NCBI RefSeq assembly: GCF_023822025.1
Contig: NZ_CP082909.1
Coordinates: forward strand, 2,470,001-2,534,000
Length of the DNA stretch: 64,000 nucleotides
Direction: 5' to 3'
From: Endozoicomonas sp. 4G
GTDB lineage: Bacteria > Pseudomonadota > Gammaproteobacteria > Pseudomonadales > Endozoicomonadaceae
Positions 51,929 to 61,429 of the stretch are shown here, piece by piece. The translations under genes and the position numbers were made by a program. The notes under the pieces are model-generated. The model searched no databases. It had not been told where the DNA came from and saw only the letters and a list, made by a program, of their open reading frames with translations. Every line of letters starts with the position of its first letter. The first letter of the stretch is position 1.

Positions 51929-52369
51929 GGAGCGCACAGAAATCTATTAAGATCAGATTACCCTGATAGTAACCTGATGTAGAAATGCTAAATCTGAGAT
52001 GAAAAAATAAGGCTCAGTTCAAACGACAGCTTTCGTATTGAAAAGCTGGCTAACTGAGCAGAACGTTCTAAAATACAGCATGATGTACACTCCGAAATTT
52101 ATGTCAGAGCCAGATTTCAGCTATATTTAGCGTGAGCTGAAAAATGGCTTTAGACGGCAACGATGAGTCGAAATCAGCTTGATCGCAGACAAGTGGCTCC
52201 ACCCACTTGTCTGCTCTTCCTCAAGTAAATGTTTAGCACAGGCATTATTTAGCTACCTGAATTTTGTACTAGAACCACTGTCCAACTATTCGCGCTTACC
52301 TTTTGCAAGACCCGTAGCCTTGTTTCATATGCCCTTGCACCCCGTTGAATTTACGATGAGGAATCGAAC
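51929..52369. other. Regulatory gap with hairpin
   Basis: No gene is seen between the divergent replication gene and the PAS/LuxR-type regulator. It contains a perfect 12-base hairpin at 52185-52214 (GCAGACAAGTGG / CCACTTGTCTGC, six-base loop) and should hold both promoters, and perhaps iterons or an origin, although I found no clear direct-repeat series. Confidence 0.45.
52185..52214. repeat. Perfect 12-bp hairpin
   Basis: GCAGACAAGTGG and CCACTTGTCTGC around a six-base loop, followed by a pyrimidine run TCTTCCTC. It may be an operator for the regulator gene 160 bases downstream or a terminator. Confidence 0.5.
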
Positions 52370-53059
52370 ATGGATATTGACGCCACTGACCGGAAGAGAA
52401 TGGATCACTCTGGTGATATGTTTGCAATTCTTAATCTCGACCATCAATTCTGTTATGTAAACCCTGCCTGGTATAACTGGTATGATCTCAATGCAAAGAA
52501 GTTTGATGCTGTCAGCAGGCATTACTCGTCAATACCAAACAAAATATTTGAAAGCTGTTCTGATCGGTTTGAAGTTCAGGACAATCGAACAATCGTATCA
52601 AAAGAGGCTGTCTCTACTTTTGGGGTTCATTACTGCAAATATCATAAAGGTTACCGTGCGAGTATTTGTACGATCTCACCGATCATAAAAAGTGATTTAG
52701 TGGCTGGGCTTAATGGGCATGCAAAATTATTACCCAATATTTTTATAAAAAAACAGAAAGAAATTCAGTCAGCCTTTGAAATCAAACTGACAGATATGGT
52801 TATGACCATTGGCTCACCCGAAGGCATTGGTGATGCAATGTTTACCAGCTTATTTCTATACCTTATTGGTTTTAATGAGAAACAAATTGCCTATATTCGC
52901 TGCAAGAGCATCAGAACAATATATGCTCAAATTGACACATTAAAATTCAAAATGGGTGTTAGCAGCAAAGAACAACTCAAGGAATTGGCTATACAAAATC
53001 AGTGGTATCTTTATTTACCTAAAGACCTTACAGGAAAAGAGTTATGCATGATTATATAG
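52370..53059 (+). CDS. PAS-like/LuxR-type regulator
   Basis: The protein has 229 residues. The first ~100 look like a PAS-type sensor (MFAILNLDHQFCYVNPAWYN, then SICTISPI). The end has a LuxR-like helix-turn-helix in altered form: LYLIGFNEKQIAYIRCKSIRTIYAQIDTLKFKMGVSSKEQL, where KSIRTIYAQ replaces the usual SxxTVxxH recognition helix. This plan fits the small PAS-LuxR regulators of Legionella- and Endozoicomonas-type bacteria. It overlaps the following oxidase gene by 16 bases, so they are co-translated. Its likely targets are that gene and the opposite-strand permease. Confidence 0.65.
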   Translation: MDIDATDRKRMDHSGDMFAILNLDHQFCYVNPAWYNWYDLNAKKFDAVSRHYSSIPNKIFESCSDRFEVQDNRTIVSKEAVSTFGVHYCKYHKGYRASICTISPIIKSDLVAGLNGHAKLLPNIFIKKQKEIQSAFEIKLTDMVMTIGSPEGIGDAMFTSLFLYLIGFNEKQIAYIRCKSIRTIYAQIDTLKFKMGVSSKEQLKELAIQNQWYLYLPKDLTGKELCMII

Positions 53060-53571
53060 AGGATTACAAAATCATTTTGAATATAATCGACTCAGTCCCT
53101 TACGCTTCAATAGCTACAACAGGAGTGGACTGTGCCCCATGGAACACTCCCATTCATGTAGCAATAGATGACCATATCAATTTATACTGGGCGTCCACAA
53201 AAGAATCTGTACATTCAGTAAACATTAAAAGTAATGACCAGGTCTTCATTGTTATCTTTGACTCCTCTGATGCTTTATATAAGGGTAAAGGTCTCTACAT
53301 TCGTGCTTCGGCAAGAGAAATCACAGATGACCATGAGCTGGCATTTTCTAAAGAGTGTATGAAAAAAACCCTCACCCCGGACAAGTTAAAGTTGATGAGC
53401 AACTCGAAACCTTTTAAAACAACCAGAAGAATGTACATCGCAAGACCTGAGCAGCTATGGATAAACGATGCTATTTTCAATGACGAGGGAAGACTTATAA
53501 AAGACTTCCGTCGAGAAATTAATTTGGAAAAACTTATTAACTTCAAACAGGATTACAAATCAAATACATGA
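53044..53571 (+). CDS. PNPOx-like flavin split-barrel protein
   Basis: The protein has 175 residues. The pattern SVPYASIATTGVDCAPWNTPIHVAIDDHINLYWASTKESVHSVNIKSNDQVFIVIFD is that of pyridoxamine-5'-phosphate-oxidase-like proteins, with the beta barrel and the phosphate-binding K/S-rich loop after the W-x-S. These bind FMN or F420 and reduce or oxidise small molecules; the true PdxH signature is not complete, so the substrate is open. Start chosen as the ATG inside the regulator gene. It converges on the unknown gene opposite, overlapping by 12 bases at the stops. Confidence 0.75.
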   Translation: MHDYIEDYKIILNIIDSVPYASIATTGVDCAPWNTPIHVAIDDHINLYWASTKESVHSVNIKSNDQVFIVIFDSSDALYKGKGLYIRASAREITDDHELAFSKECMKKTLTPDKLKLMSNSKPFKTTRRMYIARPEQLWINDAIFNDEGRLIKDFRREINLEKLINFKQDYKSNT

Positions 53572-54162
53572 TAATTTAAAATCCCACTTTGACAACAGAG
53601 ATAGTATTTTTTTCGTCTCTGAGATATTTTTTTCCTGAATGGAACAATGCAGCATTTTCGTAAGCCTCCTAAGTTCTTTTATCTCCAAACTGTTTAACCC
53701 ATCAAATATTGTTTCCTTATCGAGAAACCTGCTGTATAGCTTCAATGCATTCTTAGATATGTAAAGATAATGATACATAGTTTCCATGGCTTCCACATCT
53801 CCTGAAAAATCAACTTTACTTCCAGTATCAATTATATACGTGTATTTAACAGCACTAACACCTTTAGGATATAATTTAAATTCAGTGTACCCAGCATCAT
53901 CAACCTTTATTATCATTTCACAGTCATAGGTGTTGCCATACTCCCCTTTGAACTTGATATTTATGGAAGGTTGCATATTGATAGTATGATTGACCGGCCA
54001 TAAAAAAACTTTCAAACCTCTCTCATGAAATGAAAAAGAAAATGAAAAGCTAACCTGTATGGGAAGGGGTTCCCCTGCACAGGCCAGCACCTTCAGCAAA
54101 CCAGCGGAATATTCGATAGCAATATTTTCTTTTAATTTATTCATAAACCTCTTATCCAGCAC
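53560..54162 (-). CDS. Unknown protein coupled to permease
   Basis: The protein has 200 residues and no domain I recognise. The middle is beta-rich (PIQVSFSFSFSFHERGLKVF, INIKFKGEYGNTYDCEMIIK), the end helical (LEIKELRRLTKMLHCSIQEK). No signal peptide or membrane segment. Its start overlaps the end of the permease gene by 11 bases, which implies co-expression and perhaps control of transport or handling of the imported compound. Confidence 0.6.
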   Translation of the reverse strand: MLDKRFMNKLKENIAIEYSAGLLKVLACAGEPLPIQVSFSFSFSFHERGLKVFLWPVNHTINMQPSINIKFKGEYGNTYDCEMIIKVDDAGYTEFKLYPKGVSAVKYTYIIDTGSKVDFSGDVEAMETMYHYLYISKNALKLYSRFLDKETIFDGLNSLEIKELRRLTKMLHCSIQEKNISETKKILSLLSKWDFKLSCI

Positions 54163-55573
54163 TCAAGAACGTTTTTTTATTACTCATAAGGTCGAACAAC
54201 AGATATCCCAGCAACACTACAAAAACATTTAGAAATCCAGAGTAAAAACAAATAAGGCTGTACTTGGTTGAGATGAATGCAAACAACGTAATAACTACCA
54301 GAAGAATGCTTAATATACATTCTTTCCAGTGGTAGTCTTGCTTTGCTTCACAGGGCTTATAACCCTGTCTATTTTTCACATAATAATTCAGAAGAAAAAT
54401 AACAATCATCCCATTAATAATGCTTGAATAAACTTTTAAGAAATCGGTAAATAATGAAATCAATCCTCCATAAGCAATAAATTCCATTTTGTACAAAAGC
54501 TCAGGCAGTGCGACCGCAGTTGCTAAAAAAGAGACAATGGTAATTGCGCGATGTCTTTCTATACGTGGAACCAGACTTTCTAAATCTACAGAAGATGTAG
54601 CAAGGCAGGCGGCTACTGTTGTAGTTAAAGTTGCTAAGAGGACTATCATTAATCCCAATAGTTTTACTATCGGCACTTCAATTTCATTAATCAAAGAAAC
54701 TATGTCAAACCGATATAAGCCAGTCATCTCAACAGATGCAGCACCGAGCAAAACTCCGAAAGCACCAAACAGTAGTTTACTTAAATAAAAACCTATAAAT
54801 TGGCCTACAACATAATCTGCTTTACTTCTGCTGAATCGGCTGAAGTCTGACATGAAGAAAGTAAAACTGAACCAGCTACCACATACAATAACCGCAGCCT
54901 GTAGCATATTTTCAGCTGAGGCAGAATCAGCCTGATTAGCACCAAGTGCACTGAAATCCACTAAATGATTTGCCCATACCATTAACAGAACGCCAACAAT
55001 AAGCAGTAGGGGAGCACAGAAGCACTGAAGCTTAATCAGGGATCTGAAACCATGCCTGAAAACAAAAACATTCAGGAGGAGAAAGATAAAATAGCCCGCA
55101 ACTTCACCAGCACCACCAAGGTCCATCCATAGCGGTGAAATCGTTGACAGGATGAGGTGTATTGCCATTCCACCAAAGAGGCAGTGAACCCCAAACCAAC
55201 CACAGCACACCATCATTCGTACTATGACAGGTAGTAACACTCCTTTTCTGCCGAATGCCTGATACAAAAATGACACCGTGTTGGCCCTGTGCTCATAACC
55301 TGGTGCTGCTGTCATAAGACTCAGTACGAATGCAGCAAAACCACACAAGACAAGCAGAACCAGAGATTGCTGAATCGTGAGCCCGTATTTTATAACCAGC
55401 AAAGCTCCTATGCTGTAGCCCGATACGCATATCACTATGCCCGACCAAAGGCTTGCATAATCAAACCAGCACCACTGCTTTGCTGATCTGTCCGCAACTT
55501 TTGCAGGCATAAAATCTTTTTTCAGAGGCAACAAAGACTCTGATTCCTGAGAACCTGCTTGCTGATATTTCAT
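54152..55573 (-). CDS. Cytosine/purine-type (NCS1) permease
   Basis: The protein has 473 residues from the ATG at 55573, which has a G-rich ribosome site; a GTG three codons upstream is possible. About twelve hydrophobic segments are visible. The amino end has WFDYASLWSGIVICVSGYSIGALLVIKYGLT, the first-helix pattern of NCS1 transporters, and later GFAAFVLSLMTAAPGYEHRANTVSFLYQAFGRKG and DFSRFSRSKADYVVGQFIGF fit the CodB-like group. Likely a sodium- or proton-driven importer of a nucleobase or related ring compound across the inner membrane. Neighbouring flavin-type enzyme and PAS regulator suggest a small catabolic or salvage module. Confidence 0.82.
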   Translation of the reverse strand: MKYQQAGSQESESLLPLKKDFMPAKVADRSAKQWCWFDYASLWSGIVICVSGYSIGALLVIKYGLTIQQSLVLLVLCGFAAFVLSLMTAAPGYEHRANTVSFLYQAFGRKGVLLPVIVRMMVCCGWFGVHCLFGGMAIHLILSTISPLWMDLGGAGEVAGYFIFLLLNVFVFRHGFRSLIKLQCFCAPLLLIVGVLLMVWANHLVDFSALGANQADSASAENMLQAAVIVCGSWFSFTFFMSDFSRFSRSKADYVVGQFIGFYLSKLLFGAFGVLLGAASVEMTGLYRFDIVSLINEIEVPIVKLLGLMIVLLATLTTTVAACLATSSVDLESLVPRIERHRAITIVSFLATAVALPELLYKMEFIAYGGLISLFTDFLKVYSSIINGMIVIFLLNYYVKNRQGYKPCEAKQDYHWKECILSILLVVITLFAFISTKYSLICFYSGFLNVFVVLLGYLLFDLMSNKKTFLSAG

Positions 55574-55587
55574 AACCCTCACCCTGG

Positions 55588-55688
55588 GAGCCTGACCGAG
55601 AATAGCTGCCCTACTGCGGCGGCAGCAAATTGGTCTGAAAATTCGGTTTTCTACCGTCCTCGCTACGGGCGCTATTCTCGGTCAGGCT
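55588..55688. repeat. 101-base element with 20-bp perfect inverted ends
   Basis: The ends GGAGCCTGACCGAGAATAGC and its exact complement flank ~61 bases; the symmetry continues imperfectly inward (TGCCCTACTGC against GCTACGGGC). No gene inside. It looks like a MITE or palindromic intergenic repeat lying just upstream of the permease start, where it may also end or alter transcription. Confidence 0.7.
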
Positions 55689-55930
55689 CCAAGTCATCAC
55701 AGATGTAGACGACAGTTCTAGTACTGCTCGCCGTGCTTCTGTTTAGTCGCTGTGCTAAAAAACTCTGAATGCTATCTACAGGAAGTTTGTTGTAAGCACA
55801 GTTAACTGGGTGGAGCCGGTTAACCTGTTCAGTTTGGACATCTGTTCATCAAAATTGCCGTTGAAGCCAAAACCCAGCTAAATATAGCTGAGTTCATGAC
55901 TTCGGTATGTTCACACAAGTAGGGTGCAAC

Positions 55931-56083
55931 ATGGCGAATATCTTTACACCTATTGCATGGCAAGGGTTCTGCCTGTTTTTACTGGTAATTGTGCTTCTGT
56001 ACAGTACTTATCGATTGTCGTGTAAATATTTTATTTTCTGGCACCAGATTCTTCTGGATGCTTTTTCTCTTTTTGCTTTTTAA
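55931..56083 (+). CDS. Possible 50-residue membrane peptide
   Basis: ATG to TAA, 50 codons. One strong hydrophobic segment (GFCLFLLVIVLLYSTY) near the amino end followed by a basic and then a second hydrophobic patch (YFIFWHQILLDAFSLFAF). It precedes the transfer genes on the same strand. No family recognised and the ribosome site is weak, so it may be chance. Confidence 0.35.
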   Translation: MANIFTPIAWQGFCLFLLVIVLLYSTYRLSCKYFIFWHQILLDAFSLFAF

Positions 56084-56249
56084 CCTTCGAATCCGCTGAG
56101 AAATTCAGCTGAGGCTACTTCTATTTTTTCTCAACCCACGCTACAGGACTGTGTTCGCCTAATATGCCTATGGTCGGCAATGGGCGGTAGCGTGCCCGAA
56201 AGTACATCTTGGAACGATGGGAAGCTGCCCGAGGTGCAGGAGCTTTCAA

Positions 56250-56810
56250 ATGACTTCCTCCCGACCCGTCATTGAATTTGAACTTGAACTGCAAACCCGG
56301 CAGGCACAGAGTATGAAAAACTGGCTGACCCATAATCTTGGCGGCATGTTTTATATGCTGGAAGTGGTGTTCAGGGATAAACCGGAGCTGGACGCATCCC
56401 TCACCCAGACCATTAATGAAATCTCTGAAGCCTTTGATGACCTTGATGATGACTTGCTGGTGTGTCTTGATGAACAGGAGCAAAAAAAGCTGCCTTATGA
56501 CAATGTCAGCCTGAAATATTCCAATCCGAAAAATATCTCGGTTGAATGCTCGACGCCACAACTACTCTGCTGTCAGCAACTGTTGAACCACTTTGACCAG
56601 ATTGTTCAGGTATTTGATAAGCAGTGGCTGCTAAAAGAGATCACCCGTCAGGAACATCAACAGAATATTCTGGCCTGGATGCAGAAGGTGTCCAAAGTTT
56701 TGTTTGAATGCAATAAAAAATACCGCTCTGTACGTCATCAGGTCATGGCTCAGGCTGAAGCTTTGTCTTCAGAAGCATCGGATAGCCAGGAAGCATTACC
56801 TCTGGTCTGA
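56250..56810 (+). CDS. Conjugation-associated protein, DUF1845-like
   Basis: The protein has 186 residues from the ATG at 56250, chosen because AGGAG lies six bases upstream; the frame extends 11 codons earlier. FELELQTRQAQSMKNWLTHNL, then ISEAFDDLDDDLLVCLDEQE, then LLNHFDQIVQVFDKQWLLKE has the spacing of DUF1845/AcaB-like proteins of ICEs and IncA/C plasmids (a region ending in a DQxV helix). The match is suggestive only. It sits one base before traH and is probably in the same operon; it may be a regulator of transfer or an accessory factor. Confidence 0.45.
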   Translation: MTSSRPVIEFELELQTRQAQSMKNWLTHNLGGMFYMLEVVFRDKPELDASLTQTINEISEAFDDLDDDLLVCLDEQEQKKLPYDNVSLKYSNPKNISVECSTPQLLCCQQLLNHFDQIVQVFDKQWLLKEITRQEHQQNILAWMQKVSKVLFECNKKYRSVRHQVMAQAEALSSEASDSQEALPLV

Positions 56811-56811
56811 T

Positions 56812-58212
56812 ATGAACCGATTTCTGTTTTTATGGCTGTTGCTTTGTTTTTCCTGCGGCTCTGCTGCCAGCTCTCTTCAGCAGGAACTGAACAAGATGTT
56901 GAACACTCTGTCGTCTTCCAGCTCTCCGGCAGCTTATCAGAGCCAGCGACGAGGCGTTATTACTGGCGGATCATTCCATGCCCGCACATCCATCAATGAA
57001 ACTCATCTTACCGGCTTTGTACCGCCGGATTTCAGTGCCGGCTGTGGAGGGATTGACCTGTACGCTGGTTCGTTCTCGTTTATCAATAGCGAACAGTTCA
57101 ACAAACTGATCCGGGATATTGCCGGGAATGCTTCCGGTTATCTGCTCGGGCTGGCGATCAGTGCCATGAATGAAAAAGCCTATCAGCACATTGAAGCCTT
57201 GCAGGAGAAAATCATGCACCTGAACAGCCTGTTCTCAAACTCCTGTCGTATGGGGCAAGGGATCGTTAACAGCCTGCCTATGCCGGCGGCTATGAAGAAG
57301 TTCCAGACGGATGCTTCCTTGAATATCAGTCGTTCCAATGTAGCCGACACCTTTCAGGCATTTACGGGTACAGGACTGGCAAACCGTGATCCGGTGAAAG
57401 CCTGGAGCCAGTCAGCCAGTGAACAGAGCAAGCAGCAGATGATTGGGAATCTGGTTTGGAATGCTTTGAAAAAATCCTCGGTGATCAGCACCCCGGATTT
57501 TCAGGAGGCCGTCATGAGTCTGACCGGAACCGTTGTTGTCTCCATAAATGCCGAAGGTAGCCCTACCCTATTTCCCTATGTCGGTAATCACCTGAAGGTG
57601 GAAGACCTGATTTATGGTAGCCAGAAAGCAAGGCTGTATCGCTGTCGAGACCGGGACTCGTGTTTATCCTTGTCACTACAGGATGGTCAGCAAATTAGCG
57701 GATTGTCAGAGCAATTAATCCGGTTGTTGAATGCTGTGGCTGATCATTGGGATCAAAATGCCGACAGTGCTTTATCCCGAACCCCCGGTTCAGTACGACC
57801 ACTCTCGATCCTGCAAAGCCTGCCTGTCGGAACTGGAGGCATGATTCGTAACCTGACTACGGCTGACGTACAACTGGCCAAACAGTTTATTGCTCAGGCT
57901 GCACCCCATATTGCCTTCTACATCGTGCATCAATTTATTGAGGACTTGCATCAGGTAGTCCAGGCGCTGGTGAATATGGAGGGCGATCAGCATCCGTTTT
58001 CTGAACAGCTGCAAACCACCTTGAGAAGTTCACGGCAACAGCTCCAGCAGGAGTTACACCGACTCGGGCAACGCTATGGTCGCTGGGGTGAATTGATTCA
58101 GGATTACCGTCATATGCTGGCGGTGGCACAACAGGGGCGGTATCAGAACAGCCAGTATGAAGCGAAAAAATATCATAAGTACCGTACCGGCACACACTCC
58201 CTGAGCCCATGA
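56812..58212 (+). CDS. traH: Conjugative pilus assembly protein TraH
   Basis: The protein has 466 residues from the ATG at 56812, where a signal peptide begins (MNRFLFLWLLLCFSCGSAAS); the longer frame upstream overlaps the preceding gene. The conserved TraH core is obvious: PPDFSAGCGGIDLYAGSFSF, INSEQFNKLIRDIAGNASGYL and LAISAMNEKAYQHIEALQEK. TraH is a periplasmic protein of F-type T4SS needed for pilus extension and mating-pair stabilisation, working with TraF and TraG. Its stop overlaps the traG start by four bases. Confidence 0.92.
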   Translation: MNRFLFLWLLLCFSCGSAASSLQQELNKMLNTLSSSSSPAAYQSQRRGVITGGSFHARTSINETHLTGFVPPDFSAGCGGIDLYAGSFSFINSEQFNKLIRDIAGNASGYLLGLAISAMNEKAYQHIEALQEKIMHLNSLFSNSCRMGQGIVNSLPMPAAMKKFQTDASLNISRSNVADTFQAFTGTGLANRDPVKAWSQSASEQSKQQMIGNLVWNALKKSSVISTPDFQEAVMSLTGTVVVSINAEGSPTLFPYVGNHLKVEDLIYGSQKARLYRCRDRDSCLSLSLQDGQQISGLSEQLIRLLNAVADHWDQNADSALSRTPGSVRPLSILQSLPVGTGGMIRNLTTADVQLAKQFIAQAAPHIAFYIVHQFIEDLHQVVQALVNMEGDQHPFSEQLQTTLRSSRQQLQQELHRLGQRYGRWGELIQDYRHMLAVAQQGRYQNSQYEAKKYHKYRTGTHSLSP

Positions 58213-61200
58213 TAGAGACAGTTTACAGCATCGGAGATGCTAATTTTCTCTACAACATTCTGACCGGCCTTGTGATGATGGTCTCCGACCCTGAGTTTGT
58301 TACCACCATTAAAATTGGCTTCACCATCGGCGCATTCTACCTGGCTTTACAGGGGTTAATAGCAGGCAAGTTTCCGGCGTTTCAGCATCTGTTGTTGAGC
58401 CTGCTGATTTATTCAGCACTGTTTGGTTTGCCCACCGGGGGCAAGACATACAAAGGTATCGACGTCGATATCTACGATGTCTATACCGACACCAACCGTA
58501 AGGTGGATGATGTGCCATTTGGCATTGCCCTGACGGCTTCCATGCTGTCATCGCTGACCTGGAAGCTGACCGAAACCTTTGAGCAAACCTTTCATACGAC
58601 TGATGCCACACGACTGACTCGTAACGGTTATATGTCCAGCCTGGTTCGTATGATGGAAGCCCGGAGTTTTGCCATGGAGCGGTTTCATACTCACCGCCAT
58701 CTTGCCCGGTCGTGGCTGAACTACATCAAGGAATGCACCCTGATCGGGCTCGACCAGAATCGTAAAACCATTGAGGATGTGTTTGATAATCCGAATATCT
58801 TGTCCGGGCTGGAATATCCATCGGACGTCTTTGGTACATTGATTTTTAAAACCCCACAATCACAGGGTGAAAACGTTACCTGCAACCTGGCATTTCTGTG
58901 GCTGAGGCAACAGACTCAGCTCTTTTTTGACCAGCAGTTACAGTCAAAAATGGGCAATCAGGAAGGTATTTCACTGGGTGACTCCCTGAGAGCGTTAAGC
59001 GAAAAGGCTGAATCTTCCCGCAACTTTTTGATGGCCTCTGCGTTACTGCCTATTTATCACGACGCCACGGTTGAACGGCTCCAGCAAATGCAGCAACCCC
59101 AAGCCGCTGTTATGACCCAGCAAGCCCTGTTGCAAAGAAACTCTCAGTGGGCAGGCGAACAACACTTGTTCCTGAGCAGTATGCGGGCAATGATGGCCTA
59201 CATCGAAGGGTTTGTATTTGCCGTAACGCCACTGATGGGGCTGCTGGTCTGTGTGGGGTTATTCGGTGTCCGGCTGGCGTTTAAATACCTGATGCTACTG
59301 CTATGGATTCAACTTTGGATGCCGGTTCTCGCCATCAACAATCTTTATATTTCTATGGTCGCCAGGGGTGCCATGGCGAATATGTCTGCACCCATCACCA
59401 GCTTTAGCGGCATTATGGAGGCAGGACCAATACTGGAATACTGGTTAGGCGTCGGTGGCATGATGGCAGCCTCGACTCCGGCTCTGGTATTGATGCTGCT
59501 GTATGGCAGTGCGATCACTGCCACGCACCTTGCCGGAAGAATGCAAAGTGGGGATTTCGTCAACGAGAAGATTCCTGCACCGGATATCCTGATGCCGGGT
59601 TCAGCCATCACCCAACAGAGTGGATGGAATCTTGCACCACAACAGGGAGCGACACGCGGGCAAATTGATCAGGTGGTTCCGGCATTATCTGTCAGTAGTC
59701 AACTATCCAGTCTTGTTCAGTCCAAAGATGCTGCCAGAAAAAGTGCGGGCATGGCGTTCAGTCAGGCGACAACTCATGCCTTTCATCAGCGGTACGGGGA
59801 AAGTTTTGATGCTAAAGAACTGAAGCAGTTTAGTGATAGTTTGTCTTCCAGTGATGGGCAGGTGGCTCAGGTTGTTAATGATATGGCGAGGGATATAAAA
59901 AAGGATTTTGGCTTGAGTTCACAGCAAGCCAGGGATGTGGCTGTTGGTAAAGTATTAGAAGCTGGCGGTGGGCTTGGAAACAGTGTTATTGGCAAGTTAA
60001 CGGGTTTAAGGGCTGATTATGCCCATTCTGAAAAAGGCTCCGATTCTAACATGCAACAATCTCATTTCGGGAAGGCATTAGCACATGTGAGTAGGGAGAG
60101 CTTTTCTAAAAGTTGGGATTCACGAATCAACAAAGCCATGACAATGGATGCCAGTAACAGTCATTCTGAAAGCTGGATGAAAGAGCTGGGAGTCAGTGAC
60201 AGGCAGCAATATCAGAAGTCAGCACAAGAAGCTCTCAGTTCAGAGAAAAGCTATGAAGAAGCCAGTCAGCTACAGCACCAGTTAGGTCAGGGTTTGAGTA
60301 CTGATCCGGGAGTCTGGGCAAATAAACTGGCATCATCCGATGATGCAATGTCTACTCTGCAAAATGCTCCCTATGATTCCGGCTTTGTTCAATCCGTTAA
60401 TCATAACTTCCAACGCTTTCAGGGGCAGTTTGCGAATTCGAAAGAAACACTGGCAGCTGCTCTGGTTTGTAGCCACCTCAATACTCCTGACCAACAAAAT
60501 CTTGAACGGTTGGGCAAGGCATTGGGACAAGCTGGTTTGACCGACCCTGACAAATTGTCACCGACACCTCTGACCAACCAGCCTCTGAAAGAGACAGGAT
60601 TACCAAATGTATCAGACAATGTAACTGGAAAACTGACTACTCCAAATTTAATCAACCCATCGAATGCTGAGCACCGTATCTCCACAGCGAAATTACAGTC
60701 TGACAAAGCAGAATCTTTATCTGGTGCATATCAGAGAGGCAGTCAATCATTGTCGGGTAAATATCAGGACTCAAATCAAAGCAAATCTCAGATTACAGAG
60801 CTGTTGACTCAATCCAGTTTCGGAAGACACCCATCCAGCGAGGGTAAAGGTTTGAATATGATGCCAGACGAAGCCTATGACAAAGCTATCGAATATGGTC
60901 TTACTGACAAACAAGCCGTAATATTTTCCTCATTGGTTAAAGATCGTGATCCAATTCATAAGCGCAGTGCCAGGCCCGAAGACCGCAGCCATCGATTAGG
61001 ACAGGCTATAGCAGAAGTCAGCCGTGGCTGGGGAGAGAATGGGGCAACGCTAGGCTTTCACGCCTTTAATCATTTGACTCATGCTGCGGATCACCCAGAG
61101 CACACTGCTACAGCGTTAAGCCTGATTGGTGAAATGAACCGTCTTTATCAACCAGAGCTAAAAGAATATGACCAATCAGTGAACACCCTGCTCAGAGGGA

Positions 61201-61412
61201 AGACGCTTTACGCTCAAGAAGGAAACTACCTTGATACCTCAATGGCTCCTGAACATATTGGCTCAGGAGTCAAAGAGCAGTTGCAGGCTCGTGAAAGGGA
61301 AAATAATCAGTGGCTATTCGGTAGTGATGTTGGCCGTTACCAAGAAAGCACCAAAAAATCAGCTATAAAAGTGAGAGATGACCTATCTAATCTTATCAGA
61401 CCTGAGAAATGA
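58209..61412 (+). CDS. traG: Mating-pair stabilisation protein TraG
   Basis: The protein has 1067 residues. The amino-terminal ~460 residues form a TraG_N membrane domain with several transmembrane stretches (IGAFYLALQGLIAG, LLLSLLIYSALFGLP, GFVFAVTPLMGLLVCVGLFG, LVLMLLYGSAITATHLAG). The remaining ~600 residues are hydrophilic, Gln/Ser-rich and partly coiled, as in F-type TraG whose periplasmic tail acts in mating-pair stabilisation and entry exclusion. This tail varies between elements and sets exclusion specificity. Coupled to traH by an ATGA overlap. Confidence 0.9.
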   Translation: MIETVYSIGDANFLYNILTGLVMMVSDPEFVTTIKIGFTIGAFYLALQGLIAGKFPAFQHLLLSLLIYSALFGLPTGGKTYKGIDVDIYDVYTDTNRKVDDVPFGIALTASMLSSLTWKLTETFEQTFHTTDATRLTRNGYMSSLVRMMEARSFAMERFHTHRHLARSWLNYIKECTLIGLDQNRKTIEDVFDNPNILSGLEYPSDVFGTLIFKTPQSQGENVTCNLAFLWLRQQTQLFFDQQLQSKMGNQEGISLGDSLRALSEKAESSRNFLMASALLPIYHDATVERLQQMQQPQAAVMTQQALLQRNSQWAGEQHLFLSSMRAMMAYIEGFVFAVTPLMGLLVCVGLFGVRLAFKYLMLLLWIQLWMPVLAINNLYISMVARGAMANMSAPITSFSGIMEAGPILEYWLGVGGMMAASTPALVLMLLYGSAITATHLAGRMQSGDFVNEKIPAPDILMPGSAITQQSGWNLAPQQGATRGQIDQVVPALSVSSQLSSLVQSKDAARKSAGMAFSQATTHAFHQRYGESFDAKELKQFSDSLSSSDGQVAQVVNDMARDIKKDFGLSSQQARDVAVGKVLEAGGGLGNSVIGKLTGLRADYAHSEKGSDSNMQQSHFGKALAHVSRESFSKSWDSRINKAMTMDASNSHSESWMKELGVSDRQQYQKSAQEALSSEKSYEEASQLQHQLGQGLSTDPGVWANKLASSDDAMSTLQNAPYDSGFVQSVNHNFQRFQGQFANSKETLAAALVCSHLNTPDQQNLERLGKALGQAGLTDPDKLSPTPLTNQPLKETGLPNVSDNVTGKLTTPNLINPSNAEHRISTAKLQSDKAESLSGAYQRGSQSLSGKYQDSNQSKSQITELLTQSSFGRHPSSEGKGLNMMPDEAYDKAIEYGLTDKQAVIFSSLVKDRDPIHKRSARPEDRSHRLGQAIAEVSRGWGENGATLGFHAFNHLTHAADHPEHTATALSLIGEMNRLYQPELKEYDQSVNTLLRGKTLYAQEGNYLDTSMAPEHIGSGVKEQLQARERENNQWLFGSDVGRYQESTKKSAIKVRDDLSNLIRPEK

Positions 61413-61429
61413 GTACGTGGAGAGAGTCG

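Noticed and set aside
52179-52460. Open frame upstream of the PAS/LuxR-type gene
   Set aside because: It overlaps the hairpin and the start of the better supported gene, and its translation shows no family pattern.
56704-56811. Longer amino end for TraH
   Set aside because: It would overlap the preceding gene and bury the signal peptide that starts at 56812.
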